Positions 1 through 6,896 of a stretch of 9,895 bases of DNA are shown here, in pieces (the stretch's first letter is position 1; each line of letters opens with the position of its first letter). The DNA is taken from assembly GCA_947259475.1 (NCBI GenBank), contig CAMYLW010000037.1, positions 16,148 to 26,042 of the forward strand. Reading direction: 5' to 3'. The notes under the pieces were generated by a model. It made no database searches and had not been told where the DNA came from. It worked only from the letters and a program-made list of their open reading frames with translations. A program made the translations under genes and the position numbers. Origin of the DNA: Thermodesulfobacteriota bacterium. Lineage in GTDB: Bacteria > Desulfobacterota > Syntrophobacteria > BM002.

Positions 1-645
1 TATGCGGAAAAAGATCACTTGCCTGCAGACGTTCCCTTCAGCGAGGGGGACTTCAAGAGCTATTGTCAGGCCCTGGTATTGGCAGGGGAAGGCAGAACCC
101 TTCTTCTCGAGAAGGAGCGCATGGGATGTAAGCTCGGGACTGCTGTTCTTGGATTCGAGAAAGACATGGAAGCCTATCTAGACGATGGAGTTCTGGAGAA
201 ATACGGCGTGGGACTGTTCGGCTCTGAAGAGGCCTCTGCCGAGACCATCCTCAAGTCCACCTATTTGGAACAAGGCAAGACCCAGGCCGCCCTGATAGCA
301 CCTCTGTCTTCCTTTCAGGAAACTCCCCAGGTCGTGGTCTTTACGGCAGACAGCGAACAGGTCATGTGGTTGCTCTATGCGGTAAATTACGTAAGGGGCG
401 GCAGGATGGAACTACCTCAATCTGGCGGTGCCCTGGGAGGCTGTTCTGACATCACAGCGCTCCCCTTGCTTGAAGGGATAGCCAATGTTACATTTTTAGG
501 ATTGGGCTGCCGTCTAAAGGCAGCCATAGACGGATGCCATCTCTTGATGGGGACTCCTGGAACTACTGTCCAGACGATTCACACCCACGTTTTGGATATG
601 GCCAAGCCCATTGCCATGCTCAAGAACGCACGCTCTACCGCTTAG
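1..645 (+). CDS. DUF169 family protein (COG2043-like), 5'-truncated by window
   Basis: The reading frame is open from base 1 and ends with TAG at 643-645, giving 214 visible codons. The TTG at 19 is probably not the true start, because the frame continues upstream and family members carry about 20-40 more N-terminal residues. The protein has the DUF169 layout as I remember it: a YCQAL segment near the start, then MGCKLGTAVLGF, a central VVVFTADSEQVMWLL strand-helix followed by YVRGGR, then a cysteine-containing GGCSDITALPLLEG segment. It closes with a GLGCRLKAAID stretch and an MGTP turn. The recurring cysteines are typical of the family, but no reaction is established; the protein is probably cytosolic. 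A 53-bp gap separates it from the downstream lipoprotein genes, so co-transcription is possible but unproven. The family call is fairly secure; the function is unknown. Confidence 0.75.
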   Translation, partial: YAEKDHLPADVPFSEGDFKSYCQALVLAGEGRTLLLEKERMGCKLGTAVLGFEKDMEAYLDDGVLEKYGVGLFGSEEASAETILKSTYLEQGKTQAALIAPLSSFQETPQVVVFTADSEQVMWLLYAVNYVRGGRMELPQSGGALGGCSDITALPLLEGIANVTFLGLGCRLKAAIDGCHLLMGTPGTTVQTIHTHVLDMAKPIAMLKNARSTA

Positions 646-686
646 GTTCTTCCAAGAGTTTCTGGCTTGATAAGCAAACAATCGCT

Positions 687-690
687 GGAG
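687..690 (+). promoter_or_regulatory. Ribosome binding site (GGAG) fixing the start of the first lipoprotein
   Basis: GGAG lies 8 nt before ATG 699. The same frame stays open back to 534, but the upstream extension has no signal-peptide character and lies over the DUF169 gene. The ATG at 699 leads directly into a lipoprotein signal peptide. Confidence 0.6.
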
Positions 691-698
691 AACATTTG

Positions 699-1079
699 AT
701 GAGGATAAAACTTTACATCTTGACTGTTTTGGTGATCACTACCTTGTTGTCTGGCTGTATGGTCTTCGGAAAAAACAAGGAGTTCCGGCCGTTTGACTCA
801 ACGGAACTTGACAAACTAGTTCCGGGCCAGACCGAAGCGACAGAGGTGACCGAGATATTCGGAGCCCCAAGTAAAGTGGTGGAATTGGCCAATGGCAATG
901 CCTATGTTTACAAGCGCACTGTGACCAAGGGCACCGTGTGCTGGCTGGTTCTACTCACCTTTGGCAATGTTGAAAAGCAACATGACCAACTGGTTTTCTT
1001 CTTTGATTTGGAAGACACTTTGACTCACTATGGCCTCAGTCTTGATGCTGAAAAGGCGAAATATGGACTTCCGGATTAA
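699..1079 (+). CDS. Small lipoprotein with BamE/SmpA-like domain (paralogue 1)
   Basis: This is a 126-residue protein. It starts with a basic MRIK n-region, a hydrophobic core and a lipobox LLSGC, which makes Cys20 the expected lipidation site. It should therefore be exported and anchored in the inner or outer membrane. Residues 37-73 (LDKLVPGQTEATEVTEIFGAPSKVVEL...YVYKR) match the BamE/SmpA-OmlA pattern: a G-x-T turn, a helix, a GAP motif, then a strand with a VY pair. A second strand-rich block, DQLVFFFDLEDTLTHYG, follows. The next gene begins inside its last 17 bases and encodes a paralogue, so the two are probably translationally coupled. BamE belongs to the outer-membrane protein assembly complex, but many small lipoproteins share this fold, so I do not call this one BamE. 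Confidence 0.8.
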   Translation: MRIKLYILTVLVITTLLSGCMVFGKNKEFRPFDSTELDKLVPGQTEATEVTEIFGAPSKVVELANGNAYVYKRTVTKGTVCWLVLLTFGNVEKQHDQLVFFFDLEDTLTHYGLSLDAEKAKYGLPD

Positions 1080-1500
1080 TAGTTTTTTCGTATCGATGGT
1101 GATTCTGATAAATGTGCTCTTGGCAGGTTGTGTCACCTATCAAATCGCCAAGTACGTAGAAGGAGATGAGGTGAATGTCCCGAAAGAGGAATTAGAAGTG
1201 GGCAAGACAACCTTAGAGGAGGCGCTTTCTATACTCGGTGCCCCCGACAAGGTAGCCAAAGTAGGGGTGGAGAACCTTCTTGTCTACGAGAGGGCTTTGC
1301 TCTACAGAAACAGGATAAAAGTGGGAATTCCCTTGAGCGAAATCATCAGAGGAAACCTCAGTATGGCTGCCTATGGGACCCTCGTCCGTTATGATTCGCT
1401 CGCCCTTTTTTTCAACACTGAGGGTATCCTCAGCCACAAAACTTTTGAAAAAGGCACCAGCCATCCTTACTTCAAAACCTTGTTTGCAGATAAACAATGA
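1063..1500 (+). CDS. Small lipoprotein with BamE/SmpA-like domain (paralogue 2)
   Basis: This is a 145-residue protein with an N-terminal hydrophobic stretch and lipobox LLAGC, so Cys23 should be lipidated. I chose ATG 1063 because an AAAAGG sits 6 nt upstream and it gives a compact signal peptide. ATG 1045 (adding MLKRRN, a good basic n-region) is a real alternative, and ATG 1030 is less likely. Residues 45-76 (LEVGKTTLEEALSILGAPDKVAKV...LLVYER) align with the preceding protein at the G-x-T turn, the GAP-x-KV motif and the VY-x-R strand. The C-terminal block DSLALFFNTEGILSH matches DQLVFFFDLEDTLTH there. The two genes overlap by 17 bp in different frames. A function in envelope maintenance is only a guess. 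Confidence 0.8.
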   Translation: MDFRINSFFVSMVILINVLLAGCVTYQIAKYVEGDEVNVPKEELEVGKTTLEEALSILGAPDKVAKVGVENLLVYERALLYRNRIKVGIPLSEIIRGNLSMAAYGTLVRYDSLALFFNTEGILSHKTFEKGTSHPYFKTLFADKQ

Positions 1501-1506
1501 GGCTCT

Positions 1507-1544
1507 TTTCTCTGGCCGTTCCGCCTGCGGCGGAGCCAGGGAAA
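1507..1544. repeat. Long imperfect hairpin with CCGCC-TGC-GGCGG core
   Basis: Bases 1507-1516 pair with 1535-1544 (10 pairs, one G-T). A 3-nt bulge (1517-1519) follows, then TCCGCC (1520-1525) pairs with GGCGGA (1529-1534) around a TGC loop. It begins 7 bp after the stop of the second lipoprotein gene. No T-tract follows on either strand, so it is not a typical intrinsic terminator. The core recurs as its reverse complement at 3551-3564, which suggests a dispersed palindromic element. Confidence 0.6.
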
Positions 1545-1553
1545 CATCACCCT

Positions 1554-1583
1554 CCTCTGCGTCCTCTGTGCCTCTGCGGTGAA
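1554..1583. repeat. CCTCTGYG repeat cluster (antisense 'HRRGTEDAEE' element)
   Basis: Three imperfect copies of CCTCTGYG start at 1554, 1563 and 1571, followed by GGTGAA. Read on the minus strand, the region translates as HRRGTEDAEE, a peptide I recognise from many spurious small ORFs in deltaproteobacterial and other anaerobe genomes. I read it as a dispersed non-coding repeat, not a gene. Confidence 0.6.
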
Positions 1584-1593
1584 TCTTCAATCA

Positions 1594-1607
1594 GGCCTCC
1601 TCAGGCC
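1594..1607. repeat. Small hairpin GGCCT-CCTC-AGGCC
   Basis: A five-pair stem (1594-1598 with 1603-1607) closes a four-base loop. No T-run follows directly; the nearest is at 1637-1650. It is part of the repeat-rich spacer after the lipoprotein genes. Confidence 0.35.
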
Positions 1608-1650
1608 GTCATAATGCCGAGCAAAGTAACGAATCCTTTTTTATTATTTT

Positions 1651-1683
1651 CAATCCGCAATCCACAATCCACAATCCCCAATA
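1651..1683. repeat. Heptamer tandem array (CAATCCN)x4
   Basis: Four consecutive 7-bp units start at 1651, 1658, 1665 and 1672 and differ only at the last base (G, A, A, C). A partial fifth unit, CAATA, starts at 1679. The array follows an A/T-rich stretch (1637-1650). There is no spacer architecture that would suggest CRISPR. Confidence 0.75.
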
Positions 1684-1742
1684 ACCTTTCCCCTGTGTCT
1701 TTCTTTGTATACCTCCCGGGTGTGGTTCATTATACGGGCTAG

Positions 1743-1754
1743 CTATTCGAATAG
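1743..1754. promoter_or_regulatory. Perfect 12-bp palindrome CTATTCGAATAG, possible activator/operator site
   Basis: The 12 bases are fully self-complementary and are followed at once by a GGGG-AATTG-CCCC inverted repeat (1754-1766). The palindrome centre lies about 95 bp upstream of the -24 element of the putative sigma-54 promoter at 1843-1858. That is within the usual range for an enhancer-binding-protein site. The role is inferred from position and symmetry only. Confidence 0.3.
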
Positions 1755-1842
1755 GGGAATTGCCCCCTGGCCGAGCCGTTTATCCCTGTCTGAAGAACCT
1801 TATCCATGGGACTCTTGGGCATTGTGCATTTTTCCAGTAGTT

Positions 1843-1858
1843 TGGCATTTTTCTTGCT
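1843..1858 (+). promoter_or_regulatory. Putative sigma-54 (-24/-12) promoter of the TPR-PilZ-FHA gene
   Basis: The sequence TGGCATTTTTCTTGCT carries the -24 GG (1844-1845) and the -12 GC (1856-1857) with exactly the canonical 12-bp offset. TGGCA and TTGCT match the consensus halves; only the C and G after TGGCA deviate. Transcription would start near 1869, leaving a leader of about 75 nt before ATG 1944. A single motif can arise by chance, so this needs a start-site test. Confidence 0.5.
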
Positions 1859-1943
1859 CTGGGAGTAAGCACCGAAGGACCAGAGCACTTCTTTAGGCGA
1901 ACTGCTACAAACTTTGGCGCGGCTTTATTTATAGGTTAACTAT

Positions 1944-3395
1944 ATGAAATTAGATGATAAATGGAATAATATCACTGCGAGAACCGTAGCCTTCTATCAA
2001 CAGGGGTGGTATTCAATAGCTGCTAAAGTGGCGAATGAGACACTTGAGTTTGCAGAGCAAGTATTTGGGCCAGATCATCCTAATGTTGCGGAATCTCTTA
2101 ATAATTTGGCGTTAATCTGCTATTCACAAGGCAAAGAAGCTGAGGCCGCCATTTTCGAGCAAACACTAACTCAGCGTCAAGGAAAAGAGCTATGGCCGGA
2201 TCATTCTGATAGAGCCCAATACTTGAACAAGCTTGTGCTGCTCAATCTCGCCAAGCGGAAATACTCTGAGGCTGAATCTTTTTTTGAACGTGCATTGGCA
2301 ATTAAGAAATACGCCCTGGGACAGGATCATTCTGAACTGTCTCAAATTTTAGGTAATCTTGCCGACTTACATAAATCACAGGGGAATTATCTCGAAGCCG
2401 AAACCTTTCTCAAATCACTGAGGGTGCGGGGTAACATTCGTCTGCGAACCGACCCTATGGCTGACCTTGGCACCACCAGCAAAGATGTTAAGGAAATCCG
2501 ACATAATCGGGAGTATATGAGGTGTACCGGGCACTTTCCTGCCAAGCTATCAATGACAGAAAAGACCTTTTCTATAGAGGGCATGACTGAAAATATCAGC
2601 CAGGTCGGGACATTCATCAGAACCAAGGATTGGCATACTTTCAAGCCTGACGATCAGGTTTCTGTCGCCATATCTCTCCCCTCGATTTTCTCGGAGCAAT
2701 ACTCCGCCGTTGAAATGGAAGGCCCCGGAATTATTACCAGGATCGATGAAGAAAATGAAGGTGTTGGGATCCAATTTATAAAAAGTTTTAAAGAATTTAC
2801 CCGGGCCGATGAAACAGAAGTTGCCGGCAAGATCAGATACAAAAGGCTTGCCCACTACCTGACAGCCATGGAAGAATTATCACGACCGCAGTTCTTGGAG
2901 ACCTATCCAAGGGGTTTCTTTGTTGAAAGAGCCCGCATGGATTTTGACAACGATGTTATCTTTCAGTTCAGCACAAATGAAATAGATGTTTTAGAAGCTT
3001 CGAATCAATTTCCCATTGATCTTGTGATTGCGGATTTCTTAGAAGCAAGAGTCATAGAGGTAAATAAGAAAAAGATTGACAGTAATGAAGGGGTAATAAC
3101 CATAGGACGATCGGCGAGCAATGATATCGTTTTGTACAATCAGACAATCTCCAAGGCTCACGCTTTTCTGTATTTTCCCTCATCCACCAGCGGTGCCTAC
3201 GTGGCTGACTTGCAATCGACAAACAGTACGTTCCTCAACGACGAAAAGATAACACCGCATGTGACATATGATCTGGCAGACGGTGATGAGATCTCTTTTG
3301 GACCGCAAACAAAAGTCATCTACCTTTCTTCATCCACCTTCCATGATTTTATCTCCTCACTCAAACGATCCAGCGAATGCAAAATGGATTCTTAA
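1944..3395 (+). CDS. TPR-PilZ-FHA fusion protein, putative c-di-GMP/phosphothreonine signalling adaptor
   Basis: This is a 483-residue soluble protein with no signal peptide or membrane segment. Residues about 14-160 are kinesin-light-chain-type TPRs, whose DH turns fall at 44, 86 and 128, exactly 42 residues apart. Residues about 185-290 form a PilZ domain: R189-x3-R193 and N217-x-S219-x2-G222 match the RxxxR and (D/N)xSxxG motifs that bind c-di-GMP. A linker of about 75 residues contains FLETYPRGFFVERARM. The FHA domain (about 365-470) has GR at 388-389, SKAH at 403-406 and DLQSTNSTFLN at 422-432, with Ser428 replacing the usual Gly of the NG pair. There is no kinase, cyclase or other catalytic domain, so a scaffold reading both signals is inferred. 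The ATG has a weak AGG 8 nt upstream. The gene stands alone, looks more AT-rich than its neighbours, and follows a putative sigma-54 promoter. Confidence 0.85.
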   Translation: MKLDDKWNNITARTVAFYQQGWYSIAAKVANETLEFAEQVFGPDHPNVAESLNNLALICYSQGKEAEAAIFEQTLTQRQGKELWPDHSDRAQYLNKLVLLNLAKRKYSEAESFFERALAIKKYALGQDHSELSQILGNLADLHKSQGNYLEAETFLKSLRVRGNIRLRTDPMADLGTTSKDVKEIRHNREYMRCTGHFPAKLSMTEKTFSIEGMTENISQVGTFIRTKDWHTFKPDDQVSVAISLPSIFSEQYSAVEMEGPGIITRIDEENEGVGIQFIKSFKEFTRADETEVAGKIRYKRLAHYLTAMEELSRPQFLETYPRGFFVERARMDFDNDVIFQFSTNEIDVLEASNQFPIDLVIADFLEARVIEVNKKKIDSNEGVITIGRSASNDIVLYNQTISKAHAFLYFPSSTSGAYVADLQSTNSTFLNDEKITPHVTYDLADGDEISFGPQTKVIYLSSSTFHDFISSLKRSSECKMDS

Positions 3396-3407
3396 CCCCA
3401 TTGTCAC

Positions 3408-3436
3408 TTGACTTCCCGGTGAGCAATTACTACAAG
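3408..3436 (+). promoter_or_regulatory. Weak sigma-70-like promoter candidate upstream of eno
   Basis: TTGACT (3408-3413) and TACAAG (3431-3436) are 17 bp apart, with 5/6 and 4/6 matches to consensus. It lies just past the end of the TPR-PilZ-FHA gene and would give eno a leader of more than 200 nt. The -10 lacks the final T, so confidence is low. Confidence 0.25.
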
Positions 3437-4990
<1,554 letters not shown>

Positions 4991-5000
4991 GGCTGGAATT

Positions 5001-5005
5001 AAGGA
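5001..5005 (+). promoter_or_regulatory. Ribosome binding site of pgm (AAGGA)
   Basis: AAGGA lies 7 nt before ATG 5013 and falls entirely within the 22-bp gap after eno. An ATG at 5008 is in another frame and is not used. Confidence 0.55.
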
Positions 5006-5012
5006 ATATGAG

Positions 5013-6656
5013 ATGACTGTTCACGAACTGGCAGGGAAGCCTCCGCCCAGGTCCCTGCTTGTCAACATTCCCAGGCTGGTTTCGGCTTACTACACCCATA
5101 AACCTGATATCTCGGACCCCAGCCAGCGGGTCGGTTTCGGGACTTCTGGGCACCGGGGATCACCTCTGAATAATAGCTTCAACGAAGACCACGTCCTGGC
5201 CATCAGCCAGGCTATCTGCGAATACAGGCAGGCCAAAAATATCACCGGCCCCCTATTTATGGGTAAGGACACCCACGGCCTCTCCGAACCAGCATTAGCC
5301 AGCGGGCTTGAGGTATTTGCCGCGGCTGGGGTAACAGTCATGATTCAGGAGGGTTTCGGCTACACGCCGACCCCGGTGATCTCCCACGCCATTCTCACCC
5401 ACAACCGCGGCAAGAAGCAGGGGCTTGCTGATGGCGTGGTCATCACTCCCTCCCACAACCCGCCTCAGGATGGCGGGTTCAAATACAACCCGCCTTCGGG
5501 GGGGCCCGCTGACACTGAAACAACCAAGGTCATTGAGAACAGGGCCAACGAGATTCTGGGAAGCGGCCTCAAAGATGTCAAGCGCATGCCCTATGAAATG
5601 GCGCTAAGGGCCGACACCACTTATAACTATGATTACCTAACCCCCTACGTTGAGGATCTCAAGAATATCATCGATATGGATGTCATCGCCAATGGGGGTG
5701 TCAAAATAGGTGTTGACCCCCTCGGTGGTTCGGCTGTCGACTTCTGGGATCCCATTGCCGAAAAATACGGACTTTCCCTCGAAGTTGTGAACCGGGAAGT
5801 TGATCCGACCTTTTCTTTTATGACGGTAGACAAGGATGGCAAAATCCGGATGGACTGTTCCTCGCCGTATGCCATGGCAAACTTGATCAAGTTGAAAGAT
5901 GACTTCGACATTGCCTTCGGCAACGATCCGGACTGTGACCGCCATGGTATCGTGACCGGAAGTGGGGGGCTCATGAATCCCAACCACTACCTTTCCGTGG
6001 CGGTCTGGTACCTGTTCCAGAGCCGGACAGATTGGAAAGGTGAGGCTGCGGTTGGGAAGACGCTCGTATCCAGCTCCATGATCGATCGGGTGAGCGCGCA
6101 CCTGAACCGGCGACTTTCCGAAGTGCCGGTGGGCTTCAAATGGTTTGTGGAAGGGCTCATTGACGGCTCGTACGGATTTGGTGGTGAGGAGAGTGCAGGA
6201 GCATCGTTTCTCAGAAGAAACGGTGAGGTGTGGACCACCGACAAAGATGGGATTATCATGGATCTGCTTGCCTGTGAGATTACGGCCAAGAGCGGCAGGG
6301 ATCCAGCGGAGCTCTACCAAGAGCTTGAGGAAAAATTCGGCAGTCCCATTTATGAACGTATAGATGCACCCGCTACCATGGAGCAAAAAACGGCTCTCAA
6401 AGGACTATCTGCCGAAATGGTTACGGCAGAAGAACTTGCCGGTGAGCCCATCGTTGCCAAACTCACCCACGCCTCCGGTAACAACGCCCCAATAGGTGGG
6501 CTAAAAGTTGTTGCTGAAAACGGCTGGTTTGCGGCGCGCCCTTCCGGCACCGAGGATATTTACAAACTTTACGCCGAGAGTTTTAAGGGGCAGGAACATC
6601 TAAGAGAAATTCAGGCAGAGGCGCAGGCGATCATTGACGCTGCCCTTTCTCAGTAG
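5013..6656 (+). CDS. pgm: Phosphoglucomutase, alpha-D-glucose phosphate-specific
   Basis: Pgm interconverts glucose 1-phosphate and glucose 6-phosphate through a phosphoserine enzyme, linking glycogen and nucleotide-sugar metabolism to glycolysis in the cytosol. The 547-residue product is collinear with E. coli Pgm (546 residues, as I recall) along its whole length. The four domains of the alpha-D-phosphohexomutase fold show their marks: GTSGHRGS at 43-50; TPSHNP at 145-150 with the phosphorylated Ser147; the metal loop DPDCDR with Asp305, Asp307 and Asp309; the sugar loop GGEESAG at 390-396; and the phosphate-binding RPSGTED at 509-515. It follows eno by 22 bp with its own AAGGA. Its stop codon TAG coincides with the first unit of a YAGGCAG tandem repeat. 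The frame stays open across a run of seven G's at 5498-5504. I see no missing residue. Confidence 0.97.
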   Translation: MTVHELAGKPPPRSLLVNIPRLVSAYYTHKPDISDPSQRVGFGTSGHRGSPLNNSFNEDHVLAISQAICEYRQAKNITGPLFMGKDTHGLSEPALASGLEVFAAAGVTVMIQEGFGYTPTPVISHAILTHNRGKKQGLADGVVITPSHNPPQDGGFKYNPPSGGPADTETTKVIENRANEILGSGLKDVKRMPYEMALRADTTYNYDYLTPYVEDLKNIIDMDVIANGGVKIGVDPLGGSAVDFWDPIAEKYGLSLEVVNREVDPTFSFMTVDKDGKIRMDCSSPYAMANLIKLKDDFDIAFGNDPDCDRHGIVTGSGGLMNPNHYLSVAVWYLFQSRTDWKGEAAVGKTLVSSSMIDRVSAHLNRRLSEVPVGFKWFVEGLIDGSYGFGGEESAGASFLRRNGEVWTTDKDGIIMDLLACEITAKSGRDPAELYQELEEKFGSPIYERIDAPATMEQKTALKGLSAEMVTAEELAGEPIVAKLTHASGNNAPIGGLKVVAENGWFAARPSGTEDIYKLYAESFKGQEHLREIQAEAQAIIDAALSQ

Positions 6657-6667
6657 GCAGCAGGCAG
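6654..6667. repeat. Heptamer repeat (YAGGCAG)x2 containing the pgm stop codon
   Basis: TAGGCAG (6654-6660) is followed directly by CAGGCAG (6661-6667). The TAG of the first unit is the termination codon of pgm. Confidence 0.6.
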
Positions 6668-6678
6668 CTTATAACAAC

Positions 6679-6694
6679 CTGGAGTGCTGGAGTA
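6679..6694. repeat. Octamer tandem pair CTGGAGTR
   Basis: CTGGAGTG (6679-6686) is followed directly by CTGGAGTA (6687-6694), two units with one mismatch. Confidence 0.5.
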
Positions 6695-6705
6695 ACTAAA
6701 AATTC

Positions 6706-6724
6706 CAAATAGCAAATCACAAAG
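6706..6724. repeat. Heptamer run CAAATAG / CAAATCA / CAAAG
   Basis: Two complete 7-bp units and a partial third start at 6706, 6713 and 6720. The period equals that of the arrays at 1651 and 6805, but the unit sequence differs. Confidence 0.5.
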
Positions 6725-6728
6725 ACTG

Positions 6729-6788
6729 AGGTTTCAGTGTTTCCCGCTGCCGCTTCGCTTCAGACGGGATCTTCGACAGGTTTCAGTG
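6729..6788. repeat. 11-bp direct repeats flanking an imperfect hairpin
   Basis: AGGTTTCAGTG occurs at 6729-6739 and again at 6778-6788. Between them, TCCCG (6742-6746) pairs with CGGGA (6765-6769) and CTG (6747-6749) with CAG (6761-6763), with a bulged A. The layout of a palindromic core inside direct repeats could mark a small insertion with target duplication, but it carries no gene. Confidence 0.45.
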
Positions 6789-6804
6789 CTTTCTCTTTTA
6801 CTCC

Positions 6805-6818
6805 CTGACACCTGACAC
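6805..6818. repeat. Heptamer tandem pair (CTGACAC)x2
   Basis: Two identical 7-bp units lie end to end at 6805-6811 and 6812-6818, followed by CCTAA. It is the third heptamer type within this one spacer. Confidence 0.55.
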
Positions 6819-6885
6819 CCTAAGATTTGGTTTTTGAAATTTGATATTATGCAATGCTCCGTGACTGCATCTAACAAGAGCTCGT

Positions 6886-6891
6886 AGGAGG
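6886..6891 (+). promoter_or_regulatory. Strong ribosome binding site of pfk (AGGAGG)
   Basis: A perfect AGGAGG lies 5 nt before ATG 6897 and fixes the start. It is the strongest Shine-Dalgarno match in the window. Confidence 0.75.
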
Positions 6892-6896
6892 CCTGA

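Larger units (their letters stand above)
6657..6896. other. Repeat-mosaic spacer between pgm and pfk
   Basis: These 240 bases hold no credible gene. They contain the end of the YAGGCAG pair, an octamer pair, a CAAATNN heptamer run, an 11-bp direct repeat around an imperfect hairpin, and a CTGACAC pair. An A/T-rich stretch (6821-6855) then precedes the strong ribosome binding site of pfk. No clear terminator or promoter is visible. Confidence 0.6.

Noticed and set aside
534..698. Upstream extension of the first lipoprotein to ATG 534
   Set aside because: It overlaps the DUF169 gene in another frame and would bury the signal peptide. ATG 699 has a GGAG and leads directly into the lipobox.
1507..1544. 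Hairpin as intrinsic terminator of the lipoprotein genes
   Set aside because: No T-tract follows the stem on either strand. Termination may still occur but is not shown by the sequence.
1213..1590. Minus-strand ORF of 125 residues beginning MKIHRRGTEDAEE
   Set aside because: It is a translation of the dispersed repeat running into the antisense of the second lipoprotein gene, and has no supporting protein features.
1651..1683. CAATCCN array as a CRISPR
   Set aside because: The units are 7 bp and contiguous, with no spacers, and no cas gene is in the window.
1497..1896. Plus-strand small ORFs in the 1501-1943 spacer
   Set aside because: They translate the repeat elements (VPPAAEPG, IRNPQSTIPN), lack convincing ribosome binding sites and overlap each other.
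5637..6386. Minus-strand ORF of 249 residues
   Set aside because: It lies entirely opposite pgm, with no domain signature and no independent start context.
6886..6896. Eleven-base match between the pfk ribosome binding region (AGGAGGCCTGA) and the reverse complement of 1592-1602
   Set aside because: It is short and largely explained by the Shine-Dalgarno sequence plus a palindromic AGGCCT; probably chance.
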